A stretch of DNA of 64,000 nucleotides from positions 24,151-88,150 of the forward strand of contig UQNJ01000008.1 of the NCBI GenBank assembly GCA_900542295.1, in the 5' to 3' direction. Source of the stretch: an uncultured Eubacteriales bacterium. Lineage in GTDB: Bacteria > Bacillota > Clostridia > Peptostreptococcales > Anaerovoracaceae. Below are positions 17,193 to 25,152 of this stretch, one piece after another. The position numbers and the translations under genes are program-made. The notes under the pieces were generated by a model. The model was not told where the DNA came from, did not search any database, and was given only the letters and a program-made list of their open reading frames with translations. The first letter of the stretch is position 1. The number at the start of each line of letters is the position of its first letter.

Positions 17193-17345
17193 TTGACAAA
17201 GAGGCGGATATATGATATTCTACTTAAGTATGAAGTAGAAGTTATCCGCTTCTCACCTGACCGGTCGAGTCACCGAATCAGGTAAATAGAGTCAATAGCG
17301 CTTTTTGGCGTGGGATAGCGGATACTTCAAGTATCCGTTTTTTTA
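17193..17345 (+). promoter_or_regulatory. infC-rpmI-rplT leader with attenuator (L20-leader type)
   Basis: A promoter TTGACA (17193-17198) and a weak TATTCT 17 bases on precede a structured leader. Four complementary blocks are present: GCGGATA (17204-17210), TATCCGC (17243-17249), GCGGATAC (17318-17325) and GTATCCG (17331-17337). Blocks 1-2 and 3-4 can pair, or block 2 can pair with 3 to prevent the terminator. The 3-4 hairpin is followed by seven T (17338-17344), a clear terminator. An inner ACCTGA/TCAGGT stem lies at about 17254-17282. In Firmicutes this operon is often controlled by ribosomal protein L20 binding its leader; that mode is inferred here. Confidence 0.75.
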
Positions 17346-17372
17346 TTGTTGATTTTGGGAGGTGCAAGAACC

Positions 17373-17888
17373 ATTAGCAAGGAAAATCTTATCAACGAAG
17401 AAATTCGTGACAAAGAAGTAAGAGTGATCGATTCAGACGGCACTATGCTGGGAATAATGTCTATCGACAAAGCCATGGATTTGGCAAACGAGAGGAAACT
17501 GGATTTGGTGAATATTTCACCTAATGCAAAACCGGCAGTCTGCAAAATTCTCGATTACGGAAAATACCGCTATGAGCTTCAGAAGAGAGAAAAAGAAGCT
17601 AAAAAGAAGCAGAAAACAACTCAGGTAAAGGAAATCAGACTTTCTACATTTATAGAGGCTCATGATATTCAGGTAAAGGCCAAAACGGCTGCAAAATTCC
17701 TTGCGGACGGTGATAAAGTAAAAGTTGGTCTTCGCTTCAGAGGAAGAGAAAGAGATTATGTTGCCAAAGGCATGGATGTTATGAAGATGTTTGCTGAGGC
17801 AGTTTCAGAGGTTGGAGTTGTGGAAAAGAAACCGGTTTTCGAAGGCCGCAACCTCACAATGTTTTTAGGACCAAAGTCGGATAAGTAG
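17373..17888 (+). CDS. infC: Translation initiation factor IF-3, starting at AUU
   Basis: IF-3 homology begins at ISKENLINEEIRDKEVRVID. The codon for that first residue is ATT at 17373, nine to ten bases after GGGAGGT; the nearby TTG codons upstream overlap or precede that ribosome site, so AUU is the start. This yields 171 residues with the N-domain, the basic linker (KREKEAKKKQKTT) and the C-domain ending MFLGPK. IF-3 discriminates against non-canonical start codons, so an AUU start lets it limit its own synthesis. First gene of infC-rpmI-rplT. Confidence 0.94.
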   Translation: MSKENLINEEIRDKEVRVIDSDGTMLGIMSIDKAMDLANERKLDLVNISPNAKPAVCKILDYGKYRYELQKREKEAKKKQKTTQVKEIRLSTFIEAHDIQVKAKTAAKFLADGDKVKVGLRFRGRERDYVAKGMDVMKMFAEAVSEVGVVEKKPVFEGRNLTMFLGPKSDK

Positions 17889-17954
17889 CCCCAAGAGCGA
17901 GCAGCAGGAGGAGGCAACCAAGATAAAAGTATTGATACAGGAGGAAAAATCATC

Positions 17955-18155
17955 ATGGCAAAGAATAAGATGAAATCCCATAGAGGGGCATGTAAGAGAA
18001 TGAAACTTACCGGAAGCGGAAAAGTTAAGAGAAATAAGGCATATAAGAGCCACATTCTTACTAAGAAGGCAGCTAAGAGAAAAAGAGGCCTGAGAAAAGC
18101 TACTACTTTAACAAGCGCAGATCTGAAGAGAATGCTCAGATCAATGGCAAAATAA
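17955..18155 (+). CDS. rpmI: 50S ribosomal protein L35
   Basis: The 66-residue basic protein has the L35 pattern from KNKMKSHRGACKRMKLTGSG to RMLRSMAK. It is preceded by CAGGAGGAAAA and follows infC by 66 bases. L35 is a large-subunit protein co-expressed with L20. Confidence 0.96.
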   Translation: MAKNKMKSHRGACKRMKLTGSGKVKRNKAYKSHILTKKAAKRKRGLRKATTLTSADLKRMLRSMAK

Positions 18156-18178
18156 TCGAAGTTTAGGAGGTAAGAAAT

Positions 18179-18535
18179 ATGGCAAGAGTTAAAAAAGGCG
18201 TAAACGCTCATAAGAGACATAAAAAAATTCTGAAGCAGGCAAAAGGCTTCTATGGTGCAAAGAGCAAGGTTTTCAGAGCAGCTAATCCTGCTGTTATGAG
18301 ATCATTAAGATCAGCTTATGTTGGAAGAAAGCTTAAAAAGAGACAGTACAGACAGATGTGGATTGCAAGAATCAATGCAGGCGCAAGAATGAACGGAATC
18401 AGCTACAGCCAGCTTATGAACGGACTTAAGAAATCCGGTATTGAAATCAACAGAAAGATGCTTTCTGAAATGGCTATATACGATGCAGCAGGTTTTGCAA
18501 CTCTGTGTGAAACTGCAAAGAAAGCTGTAAAATAA
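18179..18535 (+). CDS. rplT: 50S ribosomal protein L20
   Basis: The 118-residue protein has the L20 length and motifs: MARVKKGVNAHKRHKKILK, KGFYGAKSKVFRAA and RINAGARMNGISYSQLMNGL. L20 is needed early in large-subunit assembly and often represses its own operon through the leader RNA. TAGGAGGT precedes the start. The operon is closed by the hairpin at 18551-18596. Confidence 0.96.
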   Translation: MARVKKGVNAHKRHKKILKQAKGFYGAKSKVFRAANPAVMRSLRSAYVGRKLKKRQYRQMWIARINAGARMNGISYSQLMNGLKKSGIEINRKMLSEMAIYDAAGFATLCETAKKAVK

Positions 18536-18550
18536 ATAATACTGAAATTT

Positions 18551-18596
18551 AAAAGGGACATGTCTATCCGAATTTTTCGGGAGACAGTCCCTTTTG
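18551..18596 (+). terminator. Terminator of the infC-rpmI-rplT operon
   Basis: AAAAGGGACATGTCT pairs imperfectly with AGACAGTCCCTTTT around a CCGA/TCGG inner stem, ending in a T run. It may also serve the convergent maf gene. Confidence 0.8.
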
Positions 18597-18610
18597 TCAT
18601 ATTTTCATGC

Positions 18611-19198
18611 CTACAACTTAAGCAATTCTTTTTCTATGCGGCTCCATGGAAAACCTACTACATTATCATAGTCACCATCGATTTTTTTTATATATTTTGC
18701 GAAATATCCCTGTATGGCATATCCTCCGGCTTTGTCATAAGCCTCATCGGTTTTCAGATATTGAGTCAATTCTTTGTCACTGTAATCGCCAAACCATACT
18801 TTTGTTATTTCTGTGAAAACACGAGCTTTTTCGCAGCCTGCGCACACTATTGCAACTCCTGTTGCAACATAATGATGGGTGTTTTTTAAGGTTTGGAGCA
18901 TGTTAAAAGCATCATCAAAGTCGGCGGGCTTTCCCATAATTTTATCCTTATAGACTACAGTATCGGCAGCTATTATGATACTTCCGTGATTTATACATGT
19001 TTGTCCGGATTTGTAAAGAGATTCCACTGCCTTAGCCTTTTTCAGAGCCAGAAACATGACGGTTTCTTTCATGCCGCCGACAGCCGGTAAATTTTCTTCT
19101 ATATCGGCAGGGAATATGACAGGATCAATGCCGTGCTCCTTCATAATCTGTATTCGGCGCGGAGAACCGGAGGCCAGTACATAATCTTTATTTTGCAT
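18611..19198 (-). CDS. maf: Maf-family nucleoside triphosphate pyrophosphatase
   Basis: The 195-residue protein begins YVLASGSPRRIQIM, the Maf substrate loop, and has SIIIAADTVVYKDKIMGKP in the middle and an acidic/aromatic tail KAGGYAIQGYFAKYIKKIDG typical of the family. Maf proteins hydrolyse non-canonical or modified nucleotides such as dTTP/UTP analogues and were first linked to septum inhibition. GGGGAGG lies before ATG 19198. It is convergent with rplT and divergent from spoVAC. Confidence 0.92.
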   Translation of the reverse strand: MQNKDYVLASGSPRRIQIMKEHGIDPVIFPADIEENLPAVGGMKETVMFLALKKAKAVESLYKSGQTCINHGSIIIAADTVVYKDKIMGKPADFDDAFNMLQTLKNTHHYVATGVAIVCAGCEKARVFTEITKVWFGDYSDKELTQYLKTDEAYDKAGGYAIQGYFAKYIKKIDGDYDNVVGFPWSRIEKELLKL

Positions 19199-19368
19199 TT
19201 ATACCTCCCCGTTTTTATCTAATGAAAATGATTTAATTTAATATAATACAATATCGGTGTTTTTATTATTGCATATTTTTTTAAAAATGGAAATACTAAA
19301 AAAGAAAACAAAGAGTGATTGCTGCTTTAAAGAAGCAGGTGATTCATTATTTCAGAACGGAGATAGAT

Positions 19369-19830
19369 ATGAGCAAGAAACCGGAGAAAAAAGATATAGC
19401 CAAGGCTTACGGCAAATATGCCAAGAAATTCACCCCCAAACCGAAATATTTTGCCAATGGGGCTTACGCCTTTGTAATAGGAGGTCTAATCTGCACAGTG
19501 TCACTGTGGTATAAAAATTTTTTAATGGGAAGAGGTGTTGACGAAAAAGCAGCAGGCATATTTGTTACGCTTACACTTATAGCAATAGCTCAGCTTTTGA
19601 CCGGAATAGGAGTTTTTGATGTAATAGCAAAGTTTGCGGGAGCGGGAGTCATAGTACCTATAACCGGTTTTGCCAATTCTATTGTTGCTCCTGCATTAGA
19701 GTATAAGAAAGAAGGAATCGTACTTGGAGCAGGATCTAAAATTTTCAGCGTTGCCGGCCCGGTGCTCGTATGTAGCATAACAAGTTCTATTATAGTAGGG
19801 ATTATATATTGGATATTATATAAGTTTTAA
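19369..19830 (+). CDS. spoVAC: Stage V sporulation protein AC
   Basis: The start ATG 19369 follows a GGAGATAG; longer frames add 18 residues of no similarity. The 153-residue protein has the SpoVAC layout: a basic N terminus, then several membrane helices with AYAFVIGGLICTVSLW, GAGVIVPITGFANSIVAPA and GIVLGAGSKIFSVAGPVLV. SpoVAC is a mechanosensitive-like channel subunit that moves Ca-dipicolinate into the forespore and out at germination. It leads a spoVAC-D-E set. A forespore promoter would be expected upstream (a loose ACAATA-17-GCATATT is present at about 19247-19276), but I cannot call it firmly. Confidence 0.93.
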   Translation: MSKKPEKKDIAKAYGKYAKKFTPKPKYFANGAYAFVIGGLICTVSLWYKNFLMGRGVDEKAAGIFVTLTLIAIAQLLTGIGVFDVIAKFAGAGVIVPITGFANSIVAPALEYKKEGIVLGAGSKIFSVAGPVLVCSITSSIIVGIIYWILYKF

Positions 19831-19902
19831 ATCTGATTTTGACAGTGTTAAATATACAGGACACCTTATACAGGTGAAATTTAAAGAAGGATGGTAATAA
19901 AC

Positions 19903-20943
19903 ATGTCATATAAAAAGATTGGAAAACAGAGCATGAAGTTTTCTCAAAAGCCATGTATACATGGCAGGGGAAACATTGTAGGGGAAAAAGAGGGTGAAGG
20001 CCCTCTGGCAGAATATTTCGATACGATACTTGATGATGATATGTATGGTGAAAAATCGTGGGAGGCAGCTGAAAGCAAGATGCTGAAGGAAGCGATGAAC
20101 AAAGCGGTAAAAAGAGCAGGCTTAGATATAAAAGAAATTGACGCCATGCTCAGCGGAGATTTGATTAACCAGCTTATGTCATCCTCCTTTACTGCAAGAG
20201 ATATGCATATACCTTTTTTGGGGCTGTACGGAGCATGCTCTACCATGACAGAATCACTGCTGTTGGGATGCATGCTTATTGACGGAGGTTTTGCACGAAA
20301 TGTCCTTGTCGGTGCTTCGAGTCACTTTTGTACTGCCGAAAGACAGTTCCGGATGCCTGTTGAACATGGAAATCAAAGACCGCCGTCAGCACAGTGGACA
20401 GCAACAGCGGCAGGTGCGGCGGTAATATCGGAATATAATGAAAGAATACAAAATAAGAGTGTGAAAATATGTGCCGAATCTGCAACAATAGGTAAAGTCA
20501 TAGATGCGGGAATTAAGGATGCAAATCAGATGGGAGCGGCAATGGTTCCTGCCGCTGTTGATACTCTTTTAAACCACCTTGAAGATACGGGGAGGAGTAT
20601 AGATTATTATGACCTGATTGTAACGGGCGACTTGGGATTTATAGGAAAGGATATAATGATGGATCTGCTGGCAGATGCAGGAATTTTGAAAGAAAAAATT
20701 TTTTCACATTATGATGACTGCGGAACAATGCTTTTCTCAAAAGAACAGGATGTCCATGCAGGCGGAAGCGGCTGTGGCTGTTCTGCAAGTGTGTTTACAG
20801 GATATCTGATGAAGCAGATGGAACAAAAGAAAATTAAAAGACTGTTGCTTATGTCTACCGGTGCATTGCTGTCAACTATTTCGCCATTTCAGGGGGAAAG
20901 TATACCGGGGATTGCACATGCGGTTTCTCTGGAGGTGGAGTAG
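19903..20943 (+). CDS. spoVAD: Stage V sporulation protein AD
   Basis: The start at ATG 19903 is placed by AGAAGGATGG 8-10 bases upstream. The 346-residue protein has a thiolase-like fold; FLGLYGACSTMTESLLLG contains the position of a thiolase Cys, and HFCTAERQFRMPVEHGNQRP, PSAQWTATAAGAAVIS and VHAGGSGCGCSASVF are SpoVAD signatures. SpoVAD binds dipicolinic acid and works with SpoVAC and SpoVAE in the spore inner membrane. It is followed directly by spoVAE (ATG is the next base after the stop). Confidence 0.95.
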   Translation: MSYKKIGKQSMKFSQKPCIHGRGNIVGEKEGEGPLAEYFDTILDDDMYGEKSWEAAESKMLKEAMNKAVKRAGLDIKEIDAMLSGDLINQLMSSSFTARDMHIPFLGLYGACSTMTESLLLGCMLIDGGFARNVLVGASSHFCTAERQFRMPVEHGNQRPPSAQWTATAAGAAVISEYNERIQNKSVKICAESATIGKVIDAGIKDANQMGAAMVPAAVDTLLNHLEDTGRSIDYYDLIVTGDLGFIGKDIMMDLLADAGILKEKIFSHYDDCGTMLFSKEQDVHAGGSGCGCSASVFTGYLMKQMEQKKIKRLLLMSTGALLSTISPFQGESIPGIAHAVSLEVE

Positions 20944-21300
20944 ATGGAATATTTATGGGCATTTATAGTGGGTGGAGCATTTTGTCTTATAGGACAGATA
21001 CTTATGGACACAACAAACTTGACTGCCCCGAGAATACTGGTTATTTTTGTATTATCCGGCGTGATTTTGCAGGCCTTTGGACTATATGAACCACTGGTAC
21101 AGCTGGCAAAGACGGGAGCATTGGTTCCTTTGCCCGGTTTTGGATATACACTTGCAAAAGGAGCGATGGAGGGAGCAAAAGAGGGCTTTATGGGAGCGAT
21201 TACCGGACCTTTGGAATCATCCGCCGCAGGTATAGGTGCAGCTCTTGCGTTAGGATATGTTATATCGCTTATATTCAATCCTAAATCACCTAAAAGGTAA
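20944..21300 (+). CDS. spoVAE: Stage V sporulation protein AE
   Basis: The 118-residue membrane protein has about four hydrophobic segments and the SpoVAE core GAFCLIGQILMDTTNLTAPR, GALVPLPGFGYTLAKGAMEG and GPLESSAAGIGAALALGY. It matches the short SpoVAEb form. The GGAGGTGG at the end of spoVAD serves as its ribosome site. It completes the minimal spoVAC-D-E channel set; no spoVAF or gerA-type gene follows. Confidence 0.93.
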   Translation: MEYLWAFIVGGAFCLIGQILMDTTNLTAPRILVIFVLSGVILQAFGLYEPLVQLAKTGALVPLPGFGYTLAKGAMEGAKEGFMGAITGPLESSAAGIGAALALGYVISLIFNPKSPKR

Positions 21301-21317
21301 AAAAATACAGTAAAATA

Positions 21318-21346
21318 TTGACATTAAATCACAGTGGTGGTATATT
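21318..21346 (+). promoter_or_regulatory. Promoter for a 37-residue small gene
   Basis: TTGACA (21318-21323) and TATATT (21341-21346) are separated by exactly 17 bases, 22 bases before the small gene's start. This is a near-consensus vegetative promoter. Confidence 0.7.
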
Positions 21347-21367
21347 AAGATAAAGAGGACTTGTATT

Positions 21368-21481
21368 ATGAGAAGAAATATTATTTATCTTATGGCACTG
21401 ATGAATGTGATTATGGGGTGTACACTTATTTATCTGAGACGGTCGCCCTTTGCAGGAAGAAAGAAAAGGCAAAATAAATAA
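21368..21481 (+). CDS. Small single-pass membrane peptide, 37 residues
   Basis: ATG 21368 opens a 37-codon frame ending TAA at 21481. It reads MRRNIIYLMALMNVIMGCTL, then IYLRRSPFAGRKKRQNK: one hydrophobic helix (about 4-23) between basic ends. AGAGGAC lies about eight bases upstream and a near-consensus promoter lies 22 bases before the start, and a terminator follows at 21528, so this is a complete transcription unit. I do not know the family. Its place after spoVAE could mean a spore-membrane peptide, but the promoter looks vegetative. Confidence 0.55.
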   Translation: MRRNIIYLMALMNVIMGCTLIYLRRSPFAGRKKRQNK

Positions 21482-21527
21482 GTGAGGATAACGGCTGCAT
21501 GGTAACTGCATCTGTTATTTGATATAC

Positions 21528-21554
21528 GGGTCGCTTAACCTTGGCGGCCCTTTT
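21528..21554 (+). terminator. Terminator after the small membrane peptide gene
   Basis: GGGTCGC pairs with GCGGCCC (one G-U) and is followed by TTTT. Confidence 0.7.
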
Positions 21555-21567
21555 GTATTTGTAGACA

Positions 21568-21596
21568 TTTACAAAGATAGTACATTATGGTAAAAT
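21568..21596 (+). promoter_or_regulatory. Promoter of the LCP gene
   Basis: TTTACA (21568-21573) and TAAAAT (21591-21596) have a 17-base spacer, 34 bases before the LCP start. Confidence 0.65.
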
Positions 21597-21630
21597 GAAA
21601 ATCTAATATCAAGTTAAGGGGAGAACAACG

Positions 21631-23058
21631 ATGGGAAGAATAGAGAGGAAACAGGGAACGTCAAAAATACATAAAAAAAGAAGAAGCTTCAAGAACTGGT
21701 TCAAGGAGCTTAAAACATGGAAAAAAGTTCTGCTTATTGCGGGTACGGTATTGCTTGTGCTCTTGCTTGCAGCATTTATTATAGTTTACAGTTACTTTAA
21801 CGGAATATTTGGCGAAATACACGAAGAAACACCGGAAGATTACGATCTTTCGCTGGTAGATGTAGACGGGTACTATAATATATTGCTGCTTGGCGTTGAC
21901 AGTAGAGATATGAAGCATCTTAAGGGGACAAGAAGTGATGCTATAATGATAGTCAGCATAAACAAAGATACCAATGATGTGAAAATTCTTTCTATCTACA
22001 GAGATACTTTTATGAAGATGGGAGACACTTCAACATATGACAAGATAACTCATGCGTGTGCATTAGGTGGTCCGGAGCTTACGATGAAAACTTTAAATCA
22101 GTCGCTGGATCTTAATATAAGCAACTATGTAGTGGTTAACTTCAAGGCTGTTGCCGACCTTGTAGACGCAGTCGGAGGAATAGAAGTTGATGTTAAGGAA
22201 CAGGAAATACTGGAACTCAACAAATATACAGCATCAACGGCTATGAATATAGGAAGAAAAGATTATAATCTTGTTAAAGAGCCGGGTGTACAGACTCTTG
22301 AGGGGGCGCAGGCTGTCTCTTATGGAAGAATAAGAAAGGGAGTAGGAGATGACTTCAAGCGTACAGAGAGAATGCGTACTGTTATAACGCTTGTAATGGA
22401 CAAGATGCAGGATATGTCATTTAAAGAAATAAAGAAGATTATTAAAATGATGACTCCGCAGGTACAGACAAATCTTTCAAAGAGCAACATACTCGGATTG
22501 GGAATAAGACTACCTCAGTATAATATAACAGGTACGGACGGATGGCCGTATAATGTAAGTACGGGATATATTAACGAGGTTTCTTATGTGTTCCCTGATA
22601 ATCTGGCTAAAAATGTCAAAGAACTCCATAAAAAGTTTTTCGGCAGGGAAGACTATGTTCCTTCGGCAAAAGTTAGTTCTATAAGTGATATAATAGCGCA
22701 GAAGATTGAAGCAGAGCGCAATGCCGGAAATATTCAGGGTGAAGAAAATATGAATCTTGACACTTCGCACGGCAGTCAGACAAAACCTCCTGCGGATCAG
22801 GGCAGCGGCGGCTCAGGCAATACGGGCAGTGATACGGGAGGTACCGGAGACGGGGACGGTTCGGGAAGCACCGGCGGCGATACCGGCGGTGATTCCGGTA
22901 ATACAGGAGACGGAGGCGGTTCAGGCGGCACCGGAGACGGTGATTCAGGCGATACCGGCGGCGGAGATGAAGGCGGTATCACCGAGGAATCTTCATATAG
23001 AAATACAATATCAGCTAATCGGACTGTAATAGGAAGACTTTACGAAGCTGTGGCTTGA
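21631..23058 (+). CDS. LytR-CpsA-Psr (LCP) family glycopolymer ligase
   Basis: The 475-residue protein has a basic cytoplasmic N terminus, one membrane helix (about 34-56) and an extracellular LCP domain (about 80-330) with LLLGVDSRDM, GTRSDAIMIVSI, ILSIYRDTF and YGRIRKGVGDDFKRTERMR. LCP enzymes move polymers from undecaprenyl pyrophosphate to peptidoglycan. Residues about 385-455 form an unusual Gly/Asp/Thr/Ser tail, low in complexity and locally GC-rich. The gene lies 2 kb before the polysaccharide region, so it is a good candidate to attach one of those polymers. GGGGAGAAC precedes the ATG. Confidence 0.92.
   Translation: MGRIERKQGTSKIHKKRRSFKNWFKELKTWKKVLLIAGTVLLVLLLAAFIIVYSYFNGIFGEIHEETPEDYDLSLVDVDGYYNILLLGVDSRDMKHLKGTRSDAIMIVSINKDTNDVKILSIYRDTFMKMGDTSTYDKITHACALGGPELTMKTLNQSLDLNISNYVVVNFKAVADLVDAVGGIEVDVKEQEILELNKYTASTAMNIGRKDYNLVKEPGVQTLEGAQAVSYGRIRKGVGDDFKRTERMRTVITLVMDKMQDMSFKEIKKIIKMMTPQVQTNLSKSNILGLGIRLPQYNITGTDGWPYNVSTGYINEVSYVFPDNLAKNVKELHKKFFGREDYVPSAKVSSISDIIAQKIEAERNAGNIQGEENMNLDTSHGSQTKPPADQGSGGSGNTGSDTGGTGDGDGSGSTGGDTGGDSGNTGDGGGSGGTGDGDSGDTGGGDEGGITEESSYRNTISANRTVIGRLYEAVA
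22797..22981 (+). repeat. GC-rich imperfect tandem repeat encoding the LCP tail
   Basis: Short units built from GGC, GGT, ACC and GAC codons encode a run of GDGDSGxTGG-like residues. The segment is much richer in G+C than its surroundings. Its repeat structure makes copy-number change by slippage likely. Confidence 0.7.
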
Positions 23059-23097
23059 TATTGGACTTTACATTTTAAAACAGCGGATAAAAATTTA

Positions 23098-23143
23098 TAA
23101 AGGTGGCAAAGCCTTGTAGCATCATAGGCTCTGCCACCTTTTG
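23098..23143. terminator. Terminator between LCP and XRE genes
   Basis: AAAGGTGGCAAAGCC pairs with GGCTCTGCCACCTTT with one mismatch and is followed by TTT; the genes on both sides converge here. Confidence 0.75.
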
Positions 23144-23148
23144 TCATG

Positions 23149-23553
23149 TCAATCTTTTATGTCAATTAGAGGCTTTTGCTTTTTTTCTTTTTCCTTTTCT
23201 TTTTCCAACAGATTTACTGCTTTTTCAATCAACATTCCCTTGGAGAAAGGTGAAAGGTGTCTATAAATGCGGGTCAGCTCGTTTAAATCGTCGTCCTGGT
23301 AACCCTGATTGGCAATATAGCCTAAAAAGCGCTGAGGGTCTTTTTCAAAGAAGGCTGTCATATCTATACTCAGATGGTTTGATATTATGTAAAGTGCTTC
23401 TGCATCCTGTGCCCTGCTTCCCAGTTCATAGTGGGTATAAAGTGAACGACTTGTGCCTATATAGCTCGCTATTTCTGCCTGGGTTAATCTTTTGCTTGTT
23501 CGCAGAGTTCTTAAGTTGGCGGCGATTCTCATTTGTGTATCCAGTTTCATCAA
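23149..23553 (-). CDS. XRE-family helix-turn-helix regulator
   Basis: The 134-residue protein has an N-terminal Cro/C1-type domain (about 10-65: NLRTLRTSKRLTQAEIASYI, then SRSLYTHYELGSRAQDAEAL) and a charged helical C terminus ending in a Lys/Glu-rich stretch. AAAGGAGGA precedes ATG 23553. It is transcribed divergently from a sigma factor gene across a 276-base gap that has an inverted repeat CTCATA/TATGAG near 23691-23711. Targets are unknown. Confidence 0.85.
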   Translation of the reverse strand: MMKLDTQMRIAANLRTLRTSKRLTQAEIASYIGTSRSLYTHYELGSRAQDAEALYIISNHLSIDMTAFFEKDPQRFLGYIANQGYQDDDLNELTRIYRHLSPFSKGMLIEKAVNLLEKEKEKEKKQKPLIDIKD

Positions 23554-23720
23554 ATTCCTCCTTTAACTTTGTTTTGGGCTTAATCGGCGCATCTATATAT
23601 ATGTGCAGAAACAATGCACAAAAGTTGCATTTTTTTTGAAAAATTCTTAAAAAAATCAAAAAAATGACTTAAAGTTAAAAGAAAACAGACTCATAGTAAT
23701 ATATTATGAGAAGAGCGGCA

Positions 23721-23750
23721 TTGAAAATGACAGTTTACAGGTAGTATAAT
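23721..23750 (+). promoter_or_regulatory. Promoter upstream of the sigma factor gene
   Basis: TTGAAA (23721-23726) and TATAAT (23745-23750) are 18 bases apart, about 80 bases before the sigma factor start. A CTCATA...TATGAG inverted repeat just upstream (about 23691-23711) could be an operator. Confidence 0.6.
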
Positions 23751-23829
23751 GAACTTCATGTCACTGTTTAAATCTTGGAAATAATATATACTGATCTAAG
23801 CAAAAATACACAAGAGCGAGATAATATCT

Positions 23830-24393
23830 ATGAATAAAGCAAAAATAAAAGAAGGTATTCATGTTATATACAAAGAGCGTATACAAATGTTAGTGTCATA
23901 TTATAATGATGCCTTTCACTACTTGAAGGCGTTTGACCTTGACATAGAGGATGTAAAGGATGCTTTACAGGATACATATATTGAAGCTTTTACCAATATA
24001 GATAAAGTTCGTGACGAATCAAGACTTAAATTTTGGTTTTTGAAAATTGCAAAAAGGCAAGGACTCAAATATATCAATAGAAACAAAAGAAAAAGCATGA
24101 ACGAAAAACATATTTTTGACTATATAAATTTTTCGGAAATGGGAGCAGAATCTCTCTTTGATAAGCAGGAAAATGATTTTATAAGAAAAATTAACAGAGA
24201 AATGCTTAGAAAATTTATTCTGGAGCTAAATGACAAAGAACGCAGTGTACTGATATTATATTATGACTATGGATATAAACTTAAGGATATTGCGGCTTTA
24301 ATGAGAGAAAATGACAGCAGTATCAGGAGCATATCAAAAAGATCTAAAGAAAAACTGAGAAGAATGATGGAAGCGGAGGGGGTAGAGCTGTAA
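23830..24393 (+). CDS. ECF-like sigma-70 family RNA polymerase sigma factor
   Basis: The 187-residue protein has region 2 (about 35-95: DIEDVKDALQDTYIEAFTNI, then FWFLKIAKRQGLKYINRN) and region 4 (about 135-185: LNDKERSVLILYYDYGYKLK, DIAALM, SIRSISKRSKEKLR). This two-domain form is that of ECF-type or related alternative sigma factors. No anti-sigma gene follows; the next gene encodes a small XRE regulator. The ribosome site is weak (GAGCGAG further upstream), and the ATG at 23830 was kept because no better start is near. Its regulon is unknown. Confidence 0.85.
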   Translation: MNKAKIKEGIHVIYKERIQMLVSYYNDAFHYLKAFDLDIEDVKDALQDTYIEAFTNIDKVRDESRLKFWFLKIAKRQGLKYINRNKRKSMNEKHIFDYINFSEMGAESLFDKQENDFIRKINREMLRKFILELNDKERSVLILYYDYGYKLKDIAALMRENDSSIRSISKRSKEKLRRMMEAEGVEL

Positions 24394-24609
24394 AGTGACA
24401 ACAGAATAATTATGATATTTCACTATTTCTGATGTGCTGAATGAAGCGTATATTAAAACTGCTTCTGTGGGAACTGAGTTGGTGCCGTTCAAAAAAATGC
24501 CTTTTAGTAGGAAACAAACAAACTGTAGGTTGCTTCAACTATAGGATGAAACGAGATAACTTTAAAGAAGAGACTTATAGACGGGCGGCAACAGGCAAAG
24601 GAGAACGGC

Positions 24610-24987
24610 ATGAAGGAAACTGATAATGGAATTGTCGTAAAAATTGACAGAGAACGAACCGGCAGAAAAATTACTGCAATGAGGATGGCAAACGGTATGA
24701 CCAGAGCCGAACTTGCAGAAAAAATAAGCAGGTCTGAGCAGACGGTACTTGCAATAGAGCAGGGACATAAGGGTATGTCTCTTGAAACACTTTGCAATAT
24801 ATGCAATGCATTATCTGTTACACCTAATTATATTTTGGGCTGGAGCAGATATCCGTTAGAAAGTAACGAAGAGTATTCCCGTGTGTGTGAAGAAATCGCT
24901 GAAATGATCAGACCATGCAATGCCAGTCAGCTTAAAACCATAGAGGGTATAGTCCGACTGTATGCAGATGACATAAGAAAGAAATAG
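24610..24987 (+). CDS. XRE-family helix-turn-helix regulator
   Basis: The 125-residue protein has a Cro/C1-type domain at about 18-75 (ITAMRMANGMTRAELAEKIS, then QTVLAIEQGHKGMSLETLCN), the closing YILGW typical of small XRE repressors, and a helical tail. AAAGGAGA lies six bases before the ATG. It follows the sigma factor gene after 216 bases that hold no convincing gene, and it is closed by a terminator at 25022-25058. Confidence 0.85.
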   Translation: MKETDNGIVVKIDRERTGRKITAMRMANGMTRAELAEKISRSEQTVLAIEQGHKGMSLETLCNICNALSVTPNYILGWSRYPLESNEEYSRVCEEIAEMIRPCNASQLKTIEGIVRLYADDIRKK

Positions 24988-25021
24988 ACCGGATTATACG
25001 GTTGTGATAAATATATTTATT

Positions 25022-25061
25022 GATCTCCGCAAGCTAATTTGACAGCTTGGCGGAGATTTTC
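25022..25061 (+). terminator. Terminator before the polysaccharide locus
   Basis: ATCTCCGC-AAGCT pairs with AGCTT-GGCGGAGAT, followed by TTTTC. Confidence 0.8.
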
Positions 25062-25152
25062 ATTATGAATTAACTGAGTATAATATATTGAATTTCATAG
25101 GAATATGTGGTAAACTGTAAATGAAAAATTGTGTCTAAAAGTAGGATTTACA

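Noticed and set aside
22797..22981. CRISPR-like repeat array
   Set aside because: The repeats are short, coding, imperfect and lack unique spacers; they encode the LCP tail.
22757..23029. 90-codon frame rich in Ala, Pro and Val overlapping the LCP gene
   Set aside because: It is an alternative frame of the Gly/Asp repeat segment with no ribosome site; the LCP frame explains it.
24441..24623. 60-codon plus-strand frame between the sigma factor and the second XRE gene
   Set aside because: It has no ribosome site, odd composition and overlaps the start of the well-supported XRE gene.
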